Below, in pieces: positions 1 to 8,156 of a stretch of DNA of 64,000 nucleotides. The notes beneath the pieces were generated by a model. That model did no database searches, had not been told where the DNA came from, and was given only the letters and a program-made list of their open reading frames with translations. Source of the DNA: Taibaiella koreensis. GTDB lineage: Bacteria; Bacteroidota; Bacteroidia; Chitinophagales; Chitinophagaceae. The position numbers and the translations under genes were made by a program. The stretch is from positions 434,001 through 498,000 of the forward strand of contig NZ_QVNU01000003.1 in assembly GCF_003545715.1 (NCBI RefSeq), given 5' to 3'. Every line of letters begins with the position of its first letter. Positions within the stretch are counted from its first letter, which is position 1.

Positions 1-1
1 C

Positions 2-907
2 CTGGGTGAGTTCGCGGCCTTCAGCAGCTATATCTCGATCCTTATCTTCCCAATCCTTATCATCGGCTTCATGAGCAATGTAATCGCCCGGGCTTCGGCT
101 TCCTATGGTCGTATCTATGCTACGCTGCATGCGCCCGATACCGTCGATAACGGCACGGTGAGCCGCGAGCTGGAAGGCAACATCGAGCTGCGGAACATTA
201 CGGTGAAATATGGGGAGAAGGCGGCGCTCAAAGATGTTTCTTTCGATATAAAAGCCGGCAGCCGTACTGCAATTATCGGTCCTACTGCAGCCGGCAAGTC
301 GCAGCTGCTTTACCTGCTGACCACATTGATCAAGCCCGATGAAGGAGAGATACTTTTCGATGGTATCCCCATTACAGCATACCGGCAGGAAACCCTGCTG
401 AGCCAGATCGGCCTTGCTTTCCAGGACAGCATTATTTTTAATATGAGTCTGCGGGAGAATATCGCGTTCAATGCACAGGTAACCGAAGCGGCCATGGAAA
501 AAGCCATTGCTACAGCCGAGCTGCAGGATTTTGTAGCCGGATTGCCACAGCAGCTGGAAACGATCGTCTCCGAAAGGGGAAGCAGTCTTTCGGGCGGTCA
601 GAAACAGCGCGTTATGCTGGCGCGGGCTTTGGCTATTGAGCCGAAGATATTGTTGCTGGACGACTTCACGGCCAGGGTTGACGCGCCTACGGAACAAAAG
701 ATACTGACCAATGTGCAACGCAACTATCCCGACCTTACCCTGGTGTCGATCACGCAAAAGATCGAGTCGGCCAGGGACTACGACCAGATTATCCTGCTCA
801 TGGAGGGCGAGCTGGTGGCCAGAGGTACTCATGAGGAGCTGATGAATACCTGTCCCGAATATGTGCAGATCTACGATTCGCAGCAGTCGCTTCCGCATAG
901 TCATTAG
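2..907 (+). CDS. ABC exporter half-transporter, degenerate-site subunit (5' partial)
   Basis: The frame is open from base 2, so the gene begins left of the window. The visible 301 residues are the end of the membrane domain (hydrophobic stretch at bases 20-70) and a complete nucleotide-binding domain. Walker A reads GPTAAGKS (about bases 278-301) and the signature is a canonical LSGGQ. The Walker B strand ends LLLDD, so the catalytic Glu is Asp, and the switch-loop His is Gln (ITQK). In heterodimeric ABC exporters this pattern marks the subunit contributing the non-hydrolysing site. The next gene, 48 bp downstream on the same strand, has the complementary pattern, so the two probably form one heterodimeric inner-membrane exporter. 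The substrate cannot be told. Confidence 0.9.
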   Translation: MGEFAAFSSYISILIFPILIIGFMSNVIARASASYGRIYATLHAPDTVDNGTVSRELEGNIELRNITVKYGEKAALKDVSFDIKAGSRTAIIGPTAAGKSQLLYLLTTLIKPDEGEILFDGIPITAYRQETLLSQIGLAFQDSIIFNMSLRENIAFNAQVTEAAMEKAIATAELQDFVAGLPQQLETIVSERGSSLSGGQKQRVMLARALAIEPKILLLDDFTARVDAPTEQKILTNVQRNYPDLTLVSITQKIESARDYDQIILLMEGELVARGTHEELMNTCPEYVQIYDSQQSLPHSH

Positions 908-955
908 TAAGATTGCCTAAACGATTGTCGCGTCCCTTAATCTTTTAATTACCAC

Positions 956-2710
956 ATGAACTATAATCTCAATACTGATCAAAAGAGCAGCACCCGCGCA
1001 GCGGTAAAAAAGATGCTGCAGTTCATGGCTTCGGAGAAGAAGGAGCTCTACCTGGCCTTCTTCGTTATGATGCTGAATGCGGGCATTACCATGCTTACGC
1101 CATATCTTATCGGCTATACGATCGACCATTATATCCAGGCAGGACAGTACCAGGGGGTACTGCACTTTGCGGGGCTGTTGCTGGTACTGTATATTATATG
1201 GGCCGGTACAGAATACCTGCAAACCAAACTGATGGGCGGGGTGGGGCAACGTATGCTGTACAGCCTGCGCAACGCTGTATTCAGCAAGCTGCAGCAATTG
1301 CCGGTTGCCTTTTTTAACCAGAATAAAAGCGGTGATCTCATCTCCCGCATCAACAGCGATACCGATAAAGTGAACCAGTTCTTTTCACAATCGCTCATGC
1401 AATTTGTCGACAGCATCTTTACCATGCTGGGCGCTGCTATCTTCCTCATCAGCATTAACGTAAAGCTGGGCGGGGCATCATTGGCGCCGGCGGTAGCTAT
1501 CCTGCTGTTTGTTCAGCTGGTCTCCGCCTGGGTGAAAAAGAAGAACGCGGCCAGCATGAAGAGCACCGGCGACCTGAGCGCTGAGATACAGGAAAGCCTG
1601 CAGAATTTTAAAACCATTATTACCTTCAACCGGCGCGACTATTTCCGCCGGCGCTTCGATGAGGCCAATGAGAAAAATTATCAATCGGCGATAAAGGCCG
1701 GGTTGGCCAACAACGTTTTTACACCTGTATTCACTTTGTTTTCCAATGTAGCGCAGCTTATCGTGCTGGTATATGGTATTTACTTGATCACACAGGGGGA
1801 GTTTACTATCGGTCTGCTCATCAGCTTTATCGCCTATGTACAGAACTTTTACCTGCCTTTGCGCCAGCTGGCGGCTTTATGGGCGGGCTTCCAGGCAGCG
1901 ATGGCGGCATGGGACCGTATCGCGGTAATTCTGCAACTGGAGGTACCTCCGGCAATTACCGATAAAGTGCCGCTTTCTGCCAGCGGCGACCGGCCGCTAC
2001 TGATATTCGACAACGTATCGTTCCAGTATCCCGATGGTAAAAAAGTGCTGCATAACATCAATTTCAGCATGGAAGCCGGTAAAACCTATGCGCTGGTAGG
2101 TCCCACAGGTGGTGGTAAGACCACGACGGCATCGCTTATTGCCCGGTTGTATGATCCTGTAGAAGGTACTGTATTGCTTAACGGGCATGATATCAGGAAC
2201 TATCCCGAACAGGAACGGACCGAAGCGATCGGCTTTATCCTCCAGGAGCCTTTCCTCTTTAGCGGCACGGTCAAGGATAATATTATTTATGGCAACGCGA
2301 AGCTTAAGGACAGCAGCAAGGAACAGTTGTTGACAATGCTTCAGGAAGCAGGGCTGGAGCAATTGCTCGCCCGCTTTGATCAGGGCCTCGATACACCGGT
2401 AAATGCCGGCGGCGAAGGGATAAGCCTGGGACAAAAGCAATTGCTCGCCTTTATACGTGCTGTCTTGCGGCAACCTGCGCTGCTAATCCTGGATGAGGCT
2501 ACTGCCAATATCGATACCGTAACAGAACAGCAGCTACAGGAAATACTGGAGCGCTTACCCGAAGAGACCACCCGTGTCATTATCGCGCATCGCCTGAATA
2601 CGATCGAGAATGCCGACGAGATCTTCTTCGTTAACGCAGGCTCGCTGCAGATGGCCGGCTCGCTGGACAATGCGCTTCACCTGTTGCTGGAAGGTAAGCG
2701 GGAAAGCTGA
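956..2710 (+). CDS. ABC exporter ATP-binding/permease protein (partner subunit)
   Basis: 584 residues with the usual exporter order: six-helix membrane domain (about 30-325) and nucleotide-binding domain (about 345-580). Walker A GPTGGGKT lies near residue 381. Walker B LLILDEAT keeps the catalytic Glu and the H-loop is a normal IIAHRL, but the signature reads SLGQ instead of SGGQ. The altered signature would face the altered Walker B and H-loop of the upstream subunit, giving one dead and one active ATP site. Length is normal for a half-transporter. It is followed by a strong terminator, which ends the operon. Drug, lipid or peptide export are all possible. Confidence 0.92.
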   Translation: MNYNLNTDQKSSTRAAVKKMLQFMASEKKELYLAFFVMMLNAGITMLTPYLIGYTIDHYIQAGQYQGVLHFAGLLLVLYIIWAGTEYLQTKLMGGVGQRMLYSLRNAVFSKLQQLPVAFFNQNKSGDLISRINSDTDKVNQFFSQSLMQFVDSIFTMLGAAIFLISINVKLGGASLAPAVAILLFVQLVSAWVKKKNAASMKSTGDLSAEIQESLQNFKTIITFNRRDYFRRRFDEANEKNYQSAIKAGLANNVFTPVFTLFSNVAQLIVLVYGIYLITQGEFTIGLLISFIAYVQNFYLPLRQLAALWAGFQAAMAAWDRIAVILQLEVPPAITDKVPLSASGDRPLLIFDNVSFQYPDGKKVLHNINFSMEAGKTYALVGPTGGGKTTTASLIARLYDPVEGTVLLNGHDIRNYPEQERTEAIGFILQEPFLFSGTVKDNIIYGNAKLKDSSKEQLLTMLQEAGLEQLLARFDQGLDTPVNAGGEGISLGQKQLLAFIRAVLRQPALLILDEATANIDTVTEQQLQEILERLPEETTRVIIAHRLNTIENADEIFFVNAGSLQMAGSLDNALHLLLEGKRES

Positions 2711-2732
2711 TCTTTTTAGTGAAGGAAGGAAT

Positions 2733-2769
2733 CAAGCGCTGCCCCGGTAAGTGGCAGCGCTTGGTTTTT
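2733..2769 (+). terminator. Rho-independent terminator after the ABC exporter operon
   Basis: An 11-bp perfect stem (CAAGCGCTGCC at 2733-2743, GGCAGCGCTTG at 2753-2763) with a 9-base loop is followed by GTTTTT. It lies between the stop of the ABC gene (2710) and the end of the convergent corA-like gene (2777). Confidence 0.85.
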
Positions 2770-2776
2770 CCGCGGG

Positions 2777-3877
2777 TCAGAACCAACCTTTTTTGCGGAA
2801 AAACAGCAGCATCAGCAGTGAGACGGATAGCATAACGGCCACTGCGATGGCAAAGCCGTGCTGGTGATGTGCATAAGGGATCTTGTCAAAATTCATACCA
2901 AAGATGCCGCCGATCACTGTTGCCGGCGCCAGCAGCGTGGTCACTACGGTCAATATCTTCATTACTTCATTCATGCGGGTATTGACCTGGTTCATATACA
3001 AGTCCTGCACGTTAATGGCCATTTCCCTGTAGTTTTCGGTGTACTCGATAGCCAGCACAATATGGTCGTAGACATCTTTGAAGTACTTCCGGTTGCCGGC
3101 ATTGATGAGGGGATTTTCGGAATGCCAAAAAGAGGTAATAAGCTCACGTACCGGTGTAATGGCCCTTTTAACCACCATGATCTCATGCCGCAGCAGGGTA
3201 ATCTTTAGCAGGATGGCACTATTGGGACGGGTGACCACCTCATCTTCCAATCGTTCCAGCCGGTCGGAAAGCTTTTCCAGCACGGTAAAGTAATCATCGA
3301 CCACGGCATCCATGAGGCTATAAGCCAGGTAGTCGGGCGATGCTCTCTTCCTTACCGGCGCAGCTTCGTTCTTCAGTCGCTCCCTGATGGGATTAAACGG
3401 ATCCTGCTGCGGGTCGGGCTGGAACGAGATGAGCAGGTTATTGCTCAGGACCATGCTTAGCTGCTCGGTATGCACCATGCCGGTATCATTGTTGTAGGAC
3501 AGCATGGGCATCAGGCAAAACATATGGGTCTCCATGTCATCGGCCTTTGCCCGTTGTCCAATGCTCAGGATATCCTCGACCAGCAAGGGATGGATGTCGA
3601 ACTGGGCGCACAGGGCCTCCACTTCATTCTTACGCAGGCCATCCACATTGATCCAGGTTACAGCAGCAGAACGCGTATGCATCGCGCACTCCTGCAGGGA
3701 CGAGGTGGTCATATGCGTCATGCGCTCCTCGTTATAATTGTAATTGGTATATACCGTAGGCGTATCCGCCGGGGTGACAACCGTTCGCTTGGGATTGAAC
3801 GTGTTTAGTTTTTTCCGTTTCCTGAAAGAAGGCAGTATTTGTCCCAGGGTCTTTTTGTAAGCAGTCCGAAAGGCCAC
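2777..3877 (-). CDS. corA: CorA-type magnesium/cobalt transporter
   Basis: Inner-membrane Mg2+ channel of the CorA family. The C-terminus has the two expected membrane helices, with the diagnostic GMN motif at the end of the first (IFGMNF) and a basic tail. The N-terminal part is the large cytoplasmic alpha/beta and helical domain. The frame stays open up to a TTG at 3934, but that codon touches the terminator hairpin of the upstream gene. An in-frame GTG at 3877 is therefore preferred, giving 366 residues; the start is uncertain. The sequence after it (LPSFRKRKKLN) is basic, as is common at the N-terminus of these proteins. The gene appears monocistronic. Confidence 0.88.
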   Translation of the reverse strand: MAFRTAYKKTLGQILPSFRKRKKLNTFNPKRTVVTPADTPTVYTNYNYNEERMTHMTTSSLQECAMHTRSAAVTWINVDGLRKNEVEALCAQFDIHPLLVEDILSIGQRAKADDMETHMFCLMPMLSYNNDTGMVHTEQLSMVLSNNLLISFQPDPQQDPFNPIRERLKNEAAPVRKRASPDYLAYSLMDAVVDDYFTVLEKLSDRLERLEDEVVTRPNSAILLKITLLRHEIMVVKRAITPVRELITSFWHSENPLINAGNRKYFKDVYDHIVLAIEYTENYREMAINVQDLYMNQVNTRMNEVMKILTVVTTLLAPATVIGGIFGMNFDKIPYAHHQHGFAIAVAVMLSVSLLMLLFFRKKGWF

Positions 3878-3900
3878 AGCCGTATATTGTTTTTGAAATG

Positions 3901-3931
3901 AAAAAAAGAGGACACTTGGGGTGTCCTCTTT
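3901..3931 (-). terminator. Rho-independent terminator after the outer-membrane barrel gene
   Basis: A perfect 11-bp stem (3905-3915 with 3921-3931, loop TTGGG) is followed on the minus strand by a run of seven T. It sits 19 bp beyond the stop of the barrel gene, and it rules out the far-upstream TTG as the start of the CorA gene. Confidence 0.88.
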
Positions 3932-3949
3932 CAAAAGTAGTTAATTTAT

Positions 3950-4675
3950 CTATTGCCAGCGGGGGCCGCCGCCTTTTGCCTTAAAGAAATAACCTATGGA
4001 AATACCACCGCCGGAATTGCGGAAACGGTTCTCGCTATTGCCGCCGGGCGCCACATTCAACAGGCCAATGCCGTAATAGGCACGGAAGTAGAGGCCAAAG
4101 GGAAGCTCGTAGCCAACCGTAGCATTGGCGCTGAGGTCGAACAGGCGGATCTTATCTTTTACCCGGTCGTTGCCTATAGGAATGCTGTAGTCGTAGCGGG
4201 CGGGCGTGCCTACACCGTTGAGCACATTGCTGTACTCCTGCTTGAAGCGGCCACCCACTGCAAAATTGAAAGAAGGGCCGATACCAACAAAGAAATGCGG
4301 ATCGTCGTATTCTTTGCCCGTCTTATACAGGGCATATACAGGTACCTGTACGTAGGTAATCTCATAGTTCCTGCGGTCGCGCTGGCTGGTAGGTACGCCG
4401 GAGCCGCTTTTGAAGTTGCGTTCGTAATAGCTTTCGGTACCATTGTTCACGGAAAGAAACGCGCCGGGCTGTATAGAGAAATATTCGTTGAACTGGAAGT
4501 CGGCAGTGCCACCGATACGGAATCCTACCTGATAATCGGTTTCCCGGCTGGCATCGTTCAGTTTTTGCCACATGGTCGTCATGGTGACGCCGGCCTCAGG
4601 TCCTATTTTAATATCCTGTGCAAATGTTGCCGTACCCAGGCCAAGTAAGGTAACGATGCTTAGAATTTTTCTCAT
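3950..4675 (-). CDS. Outer-membrane beta-barrel protein (PorT-like)
   Basis: 241 residues. ATG at 4675 (MRKILSIV) is preferred over a start 18 bp upstream because it gives a clean signal peptide ending ATFAQ. The rest alternates short beta strands rich in Tyr, Phe and Gly (for example VGYELPFGLYFRAYYGIG), typical of small outer-membrane barrels of the PorT/outer-membrane-protein beta-barrel family in Bacteroidota. It is probably an 8- to 10-strand barrel. There is no TonB plug and no sorting domain. The role is unknown, and the gene is followed by its own terminator. Confidence 0.8.
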   Translation of the reverse strand: MRKILSIVTLLGLGTATFAQDIKIGPEAGVTMTTMWQKLNDASRETDYQVGFRIGGTADFQFNEYFSIQPGAFLSVNNGTESYYERNFKSGSGVPTSQRDRRNYEITYVQVPVYALYKTGKEYDDPHFFVGIGPSFNFAVGGRFKQEYSNVLNGVGTPARYDYSIPIGNDRVKDKIRLFDLSANATVGYELPFGLYFRAYYGIGLLNVAPGGNSENRFRNSGGGISIGYFFKAKGGGPRWQ

Positions 4676-4759
4676 GTTGTCTTTTTTGATCAAACAAAGA
4701 TAATTTTCCTCGGGAAACTTTAAAACTTTTGCCTAAAAATAATGACTGCGCTCATTCGG

Positions 4760-7714
4760 CTAATAAGAGTCCAGGCTCATTTTGATGGAAGCGCGGGTGC
4801 CTGTGATCTGGTTCCCGTCGTTCAGCTCGACAACGTCGATCTCGATCTCATGCTGCTGTATCTTCTTCAGGTGCTCGGTACGCTTCCTCAGGTTGACCAG
4901 CCCAAATGATTCGTAAAGCCTGTTCTTGCTCTGCAGCGATCGTGTGATACCGATACCGTTGTCTTCAATATCAACATGCAGCAGGTTGTCCTTCTCAAAA
5001 ACGTGGATGTGTACGATGCTGTTGGCCGACTGCCGGGGTAGCAAACCATGCTTGACCGCATTTTCGACCAGCGGCTGTATCATCAGTGGCGGAATCATAA
5101 TATCTTCCGTTTCCACATCATCTTCCACAACGATCGAATAGCTGACCAGCTCTTTGAAGCGCAGTTTTTCCAGGGTAAGGTAGTTCTCGACCAGGTTAAG
5201 CTCCTGCTGCAGGGAGATAAAGCCACGGGAGATATTGTTCATATTCTGCCGTACCAGGTCGGAGAAAATGACCAGGTATTCGTTAGCGGTCCGCTTCTCG
5301 TCTTTATTGATGAGCCCTTGTATATTGTTGAGGCTATTAAAAATAAAATGCGGGTTCATCAATGCATTCAGTGCCTTGTATTCCGACTGTTGGTACTTCA
5401 TGTCTGCTTCGTGCTCTTTTTGCTTCTTACGCAGGTTAAGCCAGGTAAGCGCCAGCACAAAACACCAGACCAGGGCTACGAGCGCCAGCACGCATAAGGC
5501 AATGAACCACCAGGTAGCCCAATAAGGTCTCAATATGGTCAGGCGCAGCAATATGGGCTCGCTGTAACGGCTGGAAAGCGTTTTGGAGCGCACTTTGATG
5601 GTATAGTCGCCAAAACCGGGTGTGTTGAGATTGATCTCGTTGCCCGTGATCGTCGTCCATTCTTCCTGGCCGCCCTGGGCAATGGAATATTCGCAATTGA
5701 TCTCTTTGCTCAGGAAGGAGATATTGTCAAAGACGATATTGATACTTTTGGACTCGGAATAGGGAATAGTGATCTGCGGCCGTACCGGATAACTGCGGCC
5801 ACGGGTACGGAAAACAGAAAATACCGGGGCCGGCGGCGGCGTTTCCCAGTAAAGCAGCGCAGTTCTGAGTTTGCTGATAGCCCCATCCTTGAAGAAATAA
5901 CAATAGGCAGTATCGGCAATAATGTATTCTGCCTGCTGAGGCAGGAAAGGATCTTCGATGATCTTTACCGAGTAGCGCGGCATCTCGCCTTGCTTACCCT
6001 GGTAAAGCGTCAGCAGCCGGTAGTAATTATTCGTGGATACGATGAGGTGGCGTTTATCTATAGGATAGATGCGCTCCCAGATGCATTTTTGATTTTCAAC
6101 CACAGAGATCAGTGGCTTTTGATTGAAGTCGCTGCATACCAATAACCGGTTGTTGTCCGTTTTTCCGATGAGATAGCCACCCCAGAAACCCATCTGCCGG
6201 AAAACGACATTCTGAAAGCCGGATGGATGATGGACAGCGGTATCCTGGAGCCTGAGCATTCCATCGACGCGCGATAGCCATACGGACTGATCATAGGGAT
6301 TCGATGCCCTGGCTGTAATGCGCCTATTCCAGTCATTTCTGGAATCTACGAGTATCTCTATGCTGGCCTTCCCTCCGAAAAGAAGAGCAGAGGGCATGCG
6401 GAGCAACCTGCTGATGGTAGACAGATACAGGTAATCGCCGACCCTGAACGCGTCTTTGATCACGCCGCTAAGCTTTTCTCCGTTCAGGATACCCGGGATC
6501 GCTCTTTGTTCCGTCGTGCCACTGGGTGTTACGTGAACACGGAATTGATAGGCGTCATGGAACTTGAGGTAGCTGAGACTGTCCCAGATAAGGTAGTGTA
6601 TATTGAAGAACAGGTTTTTCCTGGTGTCAATGTAATTCTTTCCCTTGTAGAGTATAGCAACGGAATCCTTCCTGAGCTGATAGAAATTGTCCAGTTCGGT
6701 TACGAATGATATAGTGTTGCCAAAGCGGGCAGCATGCTGTACTCTTCCTTCATAGGTTTTGCCAAAGCCTACGCGGTCCAACAGGTTGCCGTTAATATAA
6801 AAGACACCGCTGTTTTTGGTTGCGATCCAGTAATTGCCCGAAAGGTCGGGCGTAATGCCCGTCACATATACGTTCTTCAATATTGTCTGCTTGTCCAGCA
6901 GCAGAAAGGAATCGACGCCCAGCAGCCGGTGACCCTCTCCGATAGGCTCGATACAGGTGACCGCATGTCTTTTGCCATCGGTAAATACCTGTACCGGCTT
7001 CCCGTCGGGGGTGTATATCCCTTCGGAGTTCGTCAGCACCATTGCGTTGCCGCTTAGCAAAGCCTGGGTATATCCAGGACCGCGATAGGAGCGTCTGTTC
7101 AGCACGTGCATACTGGTGTCGACATCCAGCACCGAGGAGCCATACCATAGCCGGTAAGTAGCCGGCGATAGTTTCCTCACGCCAAGGATCTTGGTATTGG
7201 CCGGCAGCTGCTGGTTGATCCGCTCTACATTATAACGGCTTATTTGCTTGTCTTTGAGATTGAATATTACCCGGCAATCGCTGCTGAAGGCCGTAAGGCT
7301 GCTGTCGTACTCAATGAGAAAACGGGAATAGAAAGGAGGACTGCCCGGCGGCATTTTAAGCCATGGCGTATTGGCTTCCGAATGGAAAAGGCCATCTTTA
7401 TAATAGCAGAGATCTCCTTTGAAGCTGAAAATCCATATACGATTGTGCATATCTTCCATAAATCCAAACACCTCATTGTCGGTGAGACCATCGGAAGTGG
7501 TGAAATTTGTAAAACGGGTACCGTTGAAGCGTGATATGCCTTTGTTGGTAGCGAACCAGATATATCCTTTGCTATCGGCAAATGAACTGTATATGAGATC
7601 GGAAGGAAGCCCGTCTTCCGATCCGAAATGCAACGAGGCAACAGACCGGGGGCTGGCCGCCAGGGCGCCATTAAAACAGTATAGCAAGAGACAGCAAAGA
7701 TAATATCGATACAT
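4760..7714 (-). CDS. Propeller-type sensor histidine kinase 1 of three
   Basis: 984 residues. A signal peptide (ending about residue 19) is followed by a periplasmic beta-propeller sensor with two-component-regulator propeller motifs (GLPSDLIYSSFADSKGYIW-type near residue 35), a Y_Y_Y domain at about 650-715, one membrane helix near 725-750, and a LytS-type His_kinase domain. The phospho-acceptor His is about residue 789 in NPHFIFNSLNN, and the ATPase N-box is PLVENAVKHG. It contains no receiver or DNA-binding domain, so it is not a hybrid regulator. It is the last gene of the regulator-kinase-kinase-(pseudogene)-kinase array. Its kinase core is the most divergent of the three (for example FKELVSYSIVVEDDVE). 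The ligand is unknown. Confidence 0.9.
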   Translation of the reverse strand: MYRYYLCCLLLYCFNGALAASPRSVASLHFGSEDGLPSDLIYSSFADSKGYIWFATNKGISRFNGTRFTNFTTSDGLTDNEVFGFMEDMHNRIWIFSFKGDLCYYKDGLFHSEANTPWLKMPPGSPPFYSRFLIEYDSSLTAFSSDCRVIFNLKDKQISRYNVERINQQLPANTKILGVRKLSPATYRLWYGSSVLDVDTSMHVLNRRSYRGPGYTQALLSGNAMVLTNSEGIYTPDGKPVQVFTDGKRHAVTCIEPIGEGHRLLGVDSFLLLDKQTILKNVYVTGITPDLSGNYWIATKNSGVFYINGNLLDRVGFGKTYEGRVQHAARFGNTISFVTELDNFYQLRKDSVAILYKGKNYIDTRKNLFFNIHYLIWDSLSYLKFHDAYQFRVHVTPSGTTEQRAIPGILNGEKLSGVIKDAFRVGDYLYLSTISRLLRMPSALLFGGKASIEILVDSRNDWNRRITARASNPYDQSVWLSRVDGMLRLQDTAVHHPSGFQNVVFRQMGFWGGYLIGKTDNNRLLVCSDFNQKPLISVVENQKCIWERIYPIDKRHLIVSTNNYYRLLTLYQGKQGEMPRYSVKIIEDPFLPQQAEYIIADTAYCYFFKDGAISKLRTALLYWETPPPAPVFSVFRTRGRSYPVRPQITIPYSESKSINIVFDNISFLSKEINCEYSIAQGGQEEWTTITGNEINLNTPGFGDYTIKVRSKTLSSRYSEPILLRLTILRPYWATWWFIALCVLALVALVWCFVLALTWLNLRKKQKEHEADMKYQQSEYKALNALMNPHFIFNSLNNIQGLINKDEKRTANEYLVIFSDLVRQNMNNISRGFISLQQELNLVENYLTLEKLRFKELVSYSIVVEDDVETEDIMIPPLMIQPLVENAVKHGLLPRQSANSIVHIHVFEKDNLLHVDIEDNGIGITRSLQSKNRLYESFGLVNLRKRTEHLKKIQQHEIEIDVVELNDGNQITGTRASIKMSLDSY

Positions 7715-7843
7715 AAAGGCGGTGTTGGGAACGCTATAGGTTTATTTGATTTTTCTCGGTGAAATCAATTACAATGATAGCAATACTGCCCCTGGCTGAT
7801 CCATTTTCATATTGAAGCGCTTCTGTTTTCATCAAGATCCGGC

Positions 7844-8141
7844 ACTGCTGTATTCTCTTCTGGTGCTCGGTCGGTTTTTCAGGCTAACAGATTCGTGCAG
7901 GCCATGCTTTACGGCATTTTCCACCAGAAACTGTATCATCAGCAGAGGGATCATGATCTCCATCGGTATGTATTTTCGCTTCAATCTCTATTGAATAGCT
8001 GATCCGTTTCTTAAGGCGGAGCTTTCCTGGTTCAGCTCCTGCTGAAAGACATAAATCCTTTGGAAGCATTATACATGTTCCGGCGAACAAGATCGGAAAA
8101 AATAGCGAGGTATTCATTAGCAATTCTTTTATCGTCTTTGT
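7844..8141 (-). pseudogene. Decayed fourth sensor-kinase remnant (kinase core only)
   Basis: This intergenic stretch matches, in the same orientation and order, the DNA encoding the kinase core of its neighbours. It has pieces equivalent to the C-terminal coiled part (CTGCTGTAT..CTTCTGGTGCTCGG), then the N-box region (CATGCTTTACGGCATTTTCCACCAG..CTGTATCATCAGC), then the His-box flank (AGCTCCTGCTG, GATCGGAAAAAATAGCGAGG, TATTCATTAGCAATTC). At least two internal deletions join blocks that lie far apart in intact kinases, and the frame is broken several times. No sensor part remains. This explains most of the 442-bp gap at 7715-8156. It is best read as the relic of a former tandem copy. Confidence 0.82.
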
Positions 8142-8156
8142 GTTCAGATCAAAATT

